A stretch of DNA of 64,000 bases, taken from contig JAOTOM010004782.1 of assembly GCA_034440615.1 (NCBI GenBank), positions 372,001-436,000 on the forward strand, given 5' to 3'. A program made the translations under genes and the position numbers. Shown here in pieces: positions 23,201-64,000 of the stretch. Position 1 is the stretch's first letter. Each line of letters opens with the position of its first letter. The notes under the pieces were generated by a model, which was not told where the DNA came from, did no database searches, and was given only the letters and a program-made list of their open reading frames with translations. The stretch comes from Ashinkailepas kermadecensis (lineage: Eukaryota; Arthropoda; Thecostraca; Neolepadidae).

Positions 23201-24293
23201 TCACCCTGGCATGAAGGACGGGCGTCGCGGATAATCGAACCCCGTATCTCCAGTTTTCCAAACGCTTAGCTTCACCACTGAGCTACCGATGCCCAATCGC
23301 CTCAGTTCTCATCGAGCAGGTCTCGTTTCGTTGACCACCTGACATTCCATTGATCAAACAGTTTCGCTGACCACTTGGCATTACATTGACCGAATAATCT
23401 CACTGACCACCTGATATTCCATTCATCAAATAGTTTCGCTGACCACATGGCATTACATTGACCAAATAATTTCGCTGACCACCTGACATTCCATTGATCA
23501 AACAGTTTCGCTGACCACCTGGCATTACATTGACCAAATAATCTCGCTGACCACCTGTCATTCCATTGATCAAACAGTTTCTCTGACCACCTGGCATTAC
23601 ATTGACCGAATAATCTCACTGACCACCTGCCATTCCATTGATCAAATAGTTTCGCTGACCACCTGGCATTACATTGACAAAAATCTCGCTGACCACCTGA
23701 CATTCCATTGATCAAATAGTTTCGCTGACCACCTGGCATTACATTGACGAAATAATCTCGCTGACCACCTGCCATTCCATCGACCAAATAATCTCACTGA
23801 TCACCCTGTGTTCCGGTGACCGAACCATACCGTTCACCCGTGCCTCCGTGACCGCCGACCGACCTACATCCCCCCGATTGCGCCGCCGCCGGCGACCTCG
23901 CCTGCTGACCGTCTGTCCGCCGGCAGGCTGGAGCGCGTGCTGGAGGCGTGCGGCCGGCGGCTGACGCCGCACGCCTACACGTTCATCACGTTCACCGAGT
24001 CGCAGCAGCGGCGCCAGCGGCACGCCAAGTCGGCCGACCCGGCCGGCAAGCGGGCGCGCGTGCTGCGGCAGACCCGGCTCATCCCGCTGCTGGTGTGCAA
24101 CGTCGAGCAGTTCGAGAAGCACCTGATCGCGCTCGCGCGGCGCACCAAACTGGACCTGCTCGCCGGCGTCAAGCTGAGCACGTCGCGCGACTTCCGCATC
24201 AACCACGCGACGCTGCAGGCGGCGCTGGAGCGCAGCGCCAGCTCCGGCGACGAGCGCGAGCCGGACGAGGGCGACGCGCCGGCGGCGGCGGCG

Positions 24294-24341
<48 letters not shown>

Positions 24342-24479
24342 GGCCAGACGCAGGCGGCGGCGAAGGCGGCCAGCGCCAGCCAGAACGTGTCGCGGCTGTC
24401 GCGGCCCTCGCAGAAGACGTCCAAGCTGTCGCGCCCGTCTCAGCCGCCTGCCAAGCGGGCCCGGCTGGGCAAGCGTTGA
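15425..24479 (+). CDS. FANCI: FANCI, Fanconi anaemia group I protein
   Basis: Four coding exons (15425-17026, 19143-19397, 19674-21229, 23927-24479) total 1,322 codons with the stop, close to the 1,328 residues of human FANCI. Landmarks align in order: IPPLVYQL-like PPLAYQLVRLCPG, the LTLRK motif with the monoubiquitination lysine (K489 here, K523 in human), an SQ cluster (S522, S525, S533) like the ATR sites of vertebrates, CLELLGVLRRCLTQQ, the acidic block before LDDIARRMMNIE, and KLSTSRDF near the C-terminus. FANCI is an alpha-solenoid nuclear protein that clamps DNA with FANCD2 and is needed for interstrand crosslink repair. The C-terminus is alanine/proline-rich (about 24290-24345) and ends in a basic PAKRARLGK nuclear-localisation-like motif. 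The start at 15425 aligns with the human N-terminus; an in-frame upstream ATG at 15350 precedes a likely acceptor and was not chosen. All junction phases agree. Confidence 0.95.
17330..19080. repeat. 75-bp minisatellite in FANCI intron 1
   Basis: Units with gtggtatgtgactggtggct, agctgtgacattgacaagtg and acgatgtcatgtgacggtgt repeat about 14 times at 75 bp from about 18110 to 19070, with diverged units back to about 17330. Since 75 is a multiple of three, the minus strand shows a long repeated frame; this is not a gene. The array ends about 65 bp before the exon 2 acceptor. Confidence 0.95.
19143..19397 (+). CDS. FANCI: FANCI coding exon 2
   Basis: 85 codons, phase 0 at both ends, encoding VAADLG through LLLAACMQ. 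The acceptor is ccgccccgtccag. The donor cag|gtgag is followed by two more similar donors at 19422 and 19446, each 24 nt further on and in frame. Confidence 0.9.
19391..19450 (+). repeat. Triplicated splice donor of FANCI exon 2
   Basis: Three copies of a 24-bp unit (catgcag|gtgagagatgcc and variants) place GT donors at 19398, 19422 and 19446. Because 24 is a multiple of three and no stop intervenes, the second or third donor would add 8 or 16 residues (VRDAPFMQ, VRDAVCVQ) in frame. Confidence 0.85.
19674..21229 (+). CDS. FANCI: FANCI coding exon 3
   Basis: 1,556 nt, entering in phase 0 after cggcgcag and leaving in phase 2 at caacaa|gtaagc. It encodes the middle and C-terminal solenoid, including the acidic EPDDADEEGPE segment and the LGDLDDEVE motif that matches human LGDIDQDVE. 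Reading through the donor would give a stop after 519 codons, so splicing is required to reach the conserved C-terminus. Confidence 0.92.
21747..21778. repeat. Inverted repeat, 12-bp stem
   Basis: ccagcggcgtga and tcacgccgttgg pair with one mismatch across the loop tgcccggg, in FANCI intron 3. No function is evident. Confidence 0.5.
22030..22160. repeat. Duplicated 55-bp segment resembling the SINE A body
   Basis: tcatctggcaac.taactgg followed by gagggtctcggctacctggc occurs twice in tandem. The words gggaggg, ctacctggcccg and ggtgc recall the SINE A body (11740-11830), so it may be a rearranged relic. Confidence 0.4.
22491..22535. repeat. Near-perfect 45-bp palindrome
   Basis: 22-nt arms (tgcacatacacattcatgag plus ca) pair with one mismatch around a single central base at 22513. 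A direct repeat of cactgtgtgctcactgag lies just upstream (about 22444-22480). It lies in FANCI intron 3. Confidence 0.85.
23150..23295 (-). mobile_element. SINE family B, copy 1 (tRNA-derived)
   Basis: On the minus strand the end at 23294 reads as a tRNA-like head: an A box in gcatcggtagctcagtggtg and a B box in ggggttcgattatcc. The body shares gcatgaag and acgtcac words with the copy ending at 29556. Confidence 0.6.
23310..23810. repeat. 36-bp minisatellite with 72-bp alternation
   Basis: Units of 36 bp alternate between a type with cattccattgatcaaa and a type with cattacattgaccaaa, giving a 72-bp higher-order unit repeated about 7 times. It ends about 120 bp before the FANCI exon 4 acceptor. 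A minus-strand open frame of 161 codons is a by-product. Confidence 0.92.
23927..24479 (+). CDS. FANCI: FANCI coding exon 4 (last)
   Basis: 553 nt, acceptor tccgccggcag, phase 2 in. It encodes RLTPHAYTFITF, PLLVCNVEQFEKHLIAL and KLSTSRDF, then a low-complexity Ala/Pro tail built on a gcgccc hexamer repeat, and a basic end. Stop TGA at 24477-24479. No canonical AATAAA was seen in the next 500 bp. Confidence 0.92.
24292..24345 (+). repeat. gcgccc hexamer repeat inside the FANCI coding region
   Basis: Repeated cgcgcc/gcgccc units encode an (Ala-Pro)n tract in the disordered C-terminal tail, between the conserved KLSTSRDF motif and the basic end. Confidence 0.9.
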
Positions 24480-25015
24480 GCGGGCGGCGGCGGGCTGCTG
24501 GTCTGGCCGTGGCCTGGCCGCGGCTCCAGCCAAGTGAGCTGTCGATGCCGCGGAGTTGACATTGTGCTAACACATGTTTTTTTAATACTATCCAGATGCT
24601 ACTTTGTGCTACTAAGAATATCATTATGTTTAATTATATTTGTTTGTTTCTCTGGGATATCTGGCGAGTCTGGTGGATCGCAAGAAAGATCTGGTGAAGC
24701 AGTACAGGCATGAGTCCGCTCCGGCTTCAGCTTTGTGACGTTCGAGTTTGAAGTCCTGGCTTCGGCTTTGGCTTCGGCATCGGAATTTTCACCAAAAAGA
24801 CTGTGGTCTTGATTTTCCCGCCGGAAAGCTGGCTTGGAAACCACGACCCAGTGGGCTAGAACAATTGGCGTGCGCTTCATTATCAATGAATTTCCGACTT
24901 CCTGAAACCCGCGTGGGTCATGCATTGCGATATTTCACGAAGCAAGGCGACTTCTCAGGTATTCTATCTGGACCCTAATTGCTGGTGCGTGTTGCGTCCG
25001 TCCCCCCTCCGTCAT
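24480..25015. other. Region 3' of FANCI, no further feature
   Basis: It includes the FANCI 3' UTR. An imperfect ggcttcggctttggcttcgg repeat lies near 24750-24790. No gene is seen. Confidence 0.4.
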
Positions 25016-25019
25016 CACC

Positions 25020-25115
25020 TGGACCAATGGCGTCACGACGTTTGACGACGCACCGGCGATAGTTGCCATGGGAACGCCTGGCGTTGACGTCCACTGGCCA
25101 TATGGCGGTGGAGTA
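25020..25115 (+). promoter_or_regulatory. Promoter-like cluster with RFX X-box
   Basis: In under 100 bp there are a CCAAT box (accaatgg, 25023-25030), a CRE-like word (ggcgtcacgacg), a full X-box palindrome gttgccatgggaac (25062-25075) and an ATG followed by a strong donor (ggtgga|gtaagt, GT at 25113). RFX X-boxes typically drive ciliary genes. It may start the gene that ends at 45162, or be a 5' exon of the ankyrin gene; neither link can be shown here. Confidence 0.4.
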
Positions 25116-25119
25116 AGTG

Positions 25120-27470
25120 CTGTGCGCCGTGCTGGTGGGTCGCCACGCGACAGTAGTTTAATGCTGGGCGGGTGGAGTTTCCTGCCCGGGGCGGTCGGGA
25201 ACGGAGCTGGAGGGTCCGAGTGCGGTCAGAATTTTCTGAGCTTGTTGGCGACGCTCGCCGAGCGCGTTTTGCCAGCCCTCCCGCCCGTGGGTTGCGGCTA
25301 CTACCCCGTTGCTATTTCGTCCCTAATGGAGATGGGGCATCGGACAAAAACCTGCCCGTCTCGTGCCAGAAAACGAATCCATTCGTGTCAGAATTGTATA
25401 AGTTCAGCTAACCAGTTACCTTCCAATGCAGATTAGAGATGGAAATTTCGAGAAACGTCCGGTATTGGCAACTTGAACTGAATCGTTCACCAAACTTAAC
25501 TGAGATGGAGCTGCGGGTTGAGCACCACACTAGCTTATGCTCGTGCAAATATATCGACATCTCGCTTGACCTCGTGATGTGCGTGCCTATTGGGTCGTCA
25601 GGTTAGGCTTTGACGATTCACACCAACCGTGATGCAGAATGGTTTGCAAGGAATTCTTTGATTTAGCAAATAGTGTAAGTTGTCACGGATTTTTAAATCA
25701 GACCACAAGAAGTACCCTAGGATTCATGCTTTGTCAAAGCCACCAGAGTTCAATAAAAGCCGATGTCCTCGTTGACGTTGATAAGGTAGCTGATCAAGAC
25801 TGCGTGGTCTGACAATATTTAGAAACATCGATCATATCACATGGTGACATTCTGCCTGGCCACAGTTTCTGGTGCTCGCTGGGAGCCCTCTCTGGGCAGT
25901 CATCCAGCCTTTCGGCTAGCCAGGCCAAGATGTGCGGCTCTCGGTACTGTTCGATTTAACCCCTCAGTGCGATCAAACTATAATGGAGTGTTTCGAAAAT
26001 GAACGAGCATCGCTTTCGGTTGCATTTGGAAGTGTTCAAAGACGATTATTGCGCATCATTCTAGCGGCCCAGTAATACTGTTAGTGCGGGACAACCTAGC
26101 GGCGTACTATTTCTTGCCAACTCGCCTGGTGTGAGCACAACTCAACACCCCACCGCCTCAGACGCTGCTTATATTTGGTCAAGGGGGTTATATCAGGCCC
26201 TGGACATGATTATAAGACTGTTAGGTCTCTGACTATGCGTCCTGCGTGGCGGTCATACGAGTGAGAAGTTGAGATTTGATGGTTGCTAAAGCAAAATTCA
26301 GGGTTGCCACCCCAAGTCTGAACTTCATGGGCCGGTCCTGGTCCTGTCCCCCTAATCACAGGATTCATGCGAGGTGAATAAAAGCATGGGGAAAGTAATT
26401 GAATGCTTGATAAATGGTGCTTAATTTTAGGATATTCTTTTCAGATCTGTGAGAATACATGAAATGGTGCCATAGATGGAGCATTTTAAAAGTTACTGGT
26501 GGGTTCAATGCATGGAAACAATGAGTGCTGACAATTTGGGTGTCTGGGCCCATCCCATGGAGTTCCATGTTATATAGCAATACGTTGCTGGGGTCAAGGC
26601 AAATATGGTGGAGCACAGGCCCCACCAAAAGGATGGGAAACCCATTCCTGATTGGAACTGACGAGCGTATAACGCCGGACAACGTTGCTTTTCCAGCCAT
26701 TTTGAGCGAATGTCGAGCTATTTTCAGCTCTGTATCGATAAAGATGGTCACAAAGTAGCTAAAATGTTCCAAGCACCAACGCAGCTCGAAGTTCTGATTC
26801 CCACGAAATCGTCACCTGTGGTGAATGGTTAGCAAAGTCAGCCTGAAATTATCCTGAGGCCGACAATTTGCCAGTCACGATCCAAGACGAGCTTGTGGCA
26901 CCCGATAGGTCTTGAGTCCCGAGGCCACCGGTGCAGGTGTGGCTCAGCAGCGCATTCAGCCACATTCCTCATCAACGGTGAGGTCAGCGGTGAGGTCAGC
27001 GGGCAGCAGCCTGGGCAAGAGCTGACACTTTCTCCGCCGTCCTAATTGCTTGCACGCAAGTATTTCCACAGGAAGACATCGATTCTTATCTGTAGATGAG
27101 TGAGAAAAGAGGCACACTGATGACGTTCTTTTGAGGAGCAGTGTGAATTATGCAGTGTGTCCAAATCCGAAATTTGCGTGGAAAACAACGCACAAAAGGA
27201 CAATTATTTATATCTCAAGTCAGATATTTAGCTTTTTGTTGGCATTTTATTGACATCTTCCATGGACTGACATAAACCTATGGAGGTTTCATTATGTCAA
27301 TATCGGGCACCCAAGAAATGAGCACCCGACAAGAAAACACAATTGGAATGAATTACGGTCAATTGCCGTTTGTGCATGTTGAAGTCGCGTCGTGCTGTGT
27401 ACAGATCTATAACCGGCAGCTAATCTGCATGTGTGGTTGGCGGCGCTGTGTGGCCCGGCGGTTGAATACA
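25120..27470. other. No supported gene
   Basis: Frames here are short and lack splice context. Between 26940 and 27010 there is a short duplication (gcggtgaggtcagcg). Most of it looks like unique intergenic or intronic DNA. Confidence 0.35.
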
Positions 27471-27473
27471 CCA

Positions 27474-27667
27474 TAGAAGGTTCTCGGGAAGTTTGCGAAC
27501 TGGAGCCACGCGTTGAACGTGCTGACGGGTTCCCGGAACGGTGCGGCGACGAAGCTGCGCCGAACACTTCCCGAGTCCGTCTGCGTCATTATCCCGCTGG
27601 TCGCAAATTATCCAACACATCGTCCGCATGTGTGTCTGGTGTCAGGTACGCTATTTGTTATGTGTCT
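27474..27667 (+). other. Orphan open frame ending at a donor-like site
   Basis: The plus frame is open from just after a TAG at about 27471 through FANWSHALNVLTGSRNGAAT and PESVCVIIPLVANYP to tggtgtcag|gtacgc. Composition looks coding, but no acceptor or family is recognised. It could be an exon or a transposon fragment. Confidence 0.25.
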
Positions 27668-27840
27668 GGCATAATGAGTGAGAAAATGAGTGAGAAAATT
27701 ACCGCGTCGTAATGAGCACGCAGCCCGCCGATCGGCACTCTACGACGTGACCACCGACCACCGTCCGCCGCTCCTCCGCACGCCGTTGCTGTCGCGGCCG
27801 TGACCCATTGCCACGTGTGTCGCCGGCGCGCGATCACCTC

Positions 27841-28095
27841 ACCTGACCTGACCCGACCTGATCGTCCACCTCGGCCAATCAGGTGACGAGGTCACGCGGC
27901 GGCGTCCGCGCCGCACGGCCGCCTCACCTGACCCGACCCGACCTGACCGTCCACCTCGGCCAATCAGGTCACGAGGTCACGCGGCGGCGTCCGCGCCGCA
28001 CGGCCGCCTCACCTGACCCGACCCGACCTGCCCGTCCACCTCGGCCAATCAGGTCACGAGGTCACGCGATGACGTCCGAGCCGCACGGCCGCCTC
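27841..28095. repeat. About 88-bp tandem repeat upstream of the ankyrin gene
   Basis: Three units containing cacctgacccgacccgacct, gtccacctcggccaatcagg and cacgaggtcacgcggcggcg. Each unit carries a CCAAT box (ggccaatcagg), so the array may form part of the promoter. The downstream 28100-28350 stretch is CpG-rich and holds an adjoining E-box/CRE word (cacgtgacgtc, about 28220). Confidence 0.85.
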
Positions 28096-28355
28096 GGCAG
28101 TTGCCACCAACACCTGGCCGTGTTGACTAGCAACGGTCGGCTATGGATCCGCCGGCGGCGGCCGACGCTGCCGACGGCACACAGTCGCCACGTCGCGCGT
28201 CGGCGGCCCGCACGTGCCTCACGTGACGTCGGCCGACCGCGGGCGTACGGCGGGCCAGTCTAGCGACAGGGTCTGCCGGCGGCGTCGGGCCGCACTGCCG
28301 GCTGTCTGAAGGCGAGCCGGTCGCGCGGGAGGGGACGACTGGCTCAGCAGCCGGC

Positions 28356-63108
<34,753 letters not shown>

Positions 63109-63118
63109 GTGAGGTCGC

Positions 63119-63306
63119 CCGGCTGACCGTGTATCCAGCCGGAGCACCCCGGCACGATATAATGCTAGTCGTGGCATATGTCGGCTGACCATCTATCCCA
63201 GTCACGCGGCTGACCGTTTATCCAGCCGGAGCACCCAGGCACGATATAATGCTTATAATGCTAGCCGTGGCATATGTCGGCTGACCATCTATCCCAGTCA
63301 CGCAGC
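63119..63306. repeat. About 90-bp duplication just after the exon 7 donor
   Basis: cggctgaccgt.tatccagcc, ggagcaccc.ggcacgatat and tcggctgaccatctatccca occur twice, starting 10 bp after the donor GT at 63109. The second copy carries an extra 8 bp (aatgctta). Confidence 0.9.
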
Positions 63307-63309
63307 TGA

Positions 63310-64000
63310 CTGAGGTCACGTCCGACACAGTCGACAGGTTGAGTCACGTGGTCGGCACGTAGGTGAGGTCACGTGGGGTCGTCGCGTGTCACGTGGCCAG
63401 TTAAGGCGGGCCGGGACGCCGGCTTGTAACCTTATTGCGGTAATGCTCTTTTACACCAAAGTCTGTATGGGGAGCGCATTCCGCCTTTCCTAAGTGCTCG
63501 GAACTTATCGGGCCGATTGCCAAGCTGAACAGCTGAGACGAATTCTACTGGTCTAATCTACATTTTTAGAAGGTTCAAATATCTCAAGTTTCGCAATCGC
63601 AAAATCCGGAGGTAAAAATGGATGGAAATCCATGAAAATCACTTCCGACTGTGTTTTTATTTTGCACAAATGAAATTGTGCATGGTTGGGCATCAGTCAT
63701 CCTTATTGGACCGAACACTACTTGATGTTCATGCACGTACATGTAAAGCAGTCAGCGGCGTAACCAGGTGCCTGAGGAGGGGTGGGTACAATTTGTTATT
63801 TGTGGCTGGTTTTTCTTCGCGGTCAGTGCCACAGATGCCTATTATATTGTAATTATGACATAATGTCAATACATACCGTGAGTTGCTTGTCCAGAGGCAT
63901 CGCCAGGAAATATGATAGGGAGGATCCTGAGAGGCCTGTGTGGGAAGGCTGCTACATTTATTGGCCATTATAAAAAAGCTTCTGGTTCTCTGGTTCCGCC
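63310..64000. other. Ankyrin intron 7, no supported feature
   Basis: Presumed intron running to the window edge; no exon recognised. Confidence 0.4.

Overview
The window is animal nuclear DNA. Genes are split by spliceosomal introns with GT/AG junctions that agree in phase, coding exons are very GC-rich, and they sit in more AT-rich DNA full of minisatellites, tRNA-derived SINEs and decayed transposons. A mariner relic, a non-LTR retrotransposon relic and the extreme GC of the exons fit an arthropod, perhaps a crustacean such as a barnacle. That is inference; nothing here fixes the species.

Layout. 1-5,500: a SINE head, then a 3.3-kb decaying minisatellite. 6,127-12,991 (minus): the 5' part of a chromodomain gene in five coding exons; its 3' exons are not found and probably lie beyond the left edge. 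13-15.4 kb: shared promoter region between the divergent chromodomain and FANCI genes. 15,425-24,479 (plus): a complete FANCI gene (Fanconi anaemia ID2 complex, DNA crosslink repair), four coding exons, 1,321 codons. 25.02-25.11 kb: a promoter-like cluster with a CCAAT box and an RFX X-box palindrome. 28,356-63,108 (plus): seven exons of an ankyrin-repeat gene in which one module (N-terminal helical segment plus ankyrin repeats) occurs twice; it runs past the right edge. 44,125-45,162 (plus): the last exon of an unrecognised alanine-rich, C-terminally helical protein, lying inside the 19.4-kb third intron of the ankyrin gene. The rest is intronic or intergenic DNA holding at least 15 minisatellite arrays, two long (AC)n/(AT)n tracts and several small dispersed repeat families.

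The most striking pattern is that tandem arrays in this window repeatedly straddle or touch splice sites. In the ankyrin gene the exon 2 acceptor exists in 11 copies at an exact 38-bp period, the exon 3 donor in 12 copies at about 50 bp, the exon 4 acceptor in two copies (74 bp) and the exon 5 acceptor region in two to three copies (about 95 bp). FANCI exon 2 ends in three in-frame donors spaced 24 nt. The functional reading frame is kept only by specific copies in the ankyrin gene, while all three FANCI donors stay in frame.

Gene models were built by eye from frame, splice consensus and phase agreement. Family names rest on remembered motifs; no database search was run.
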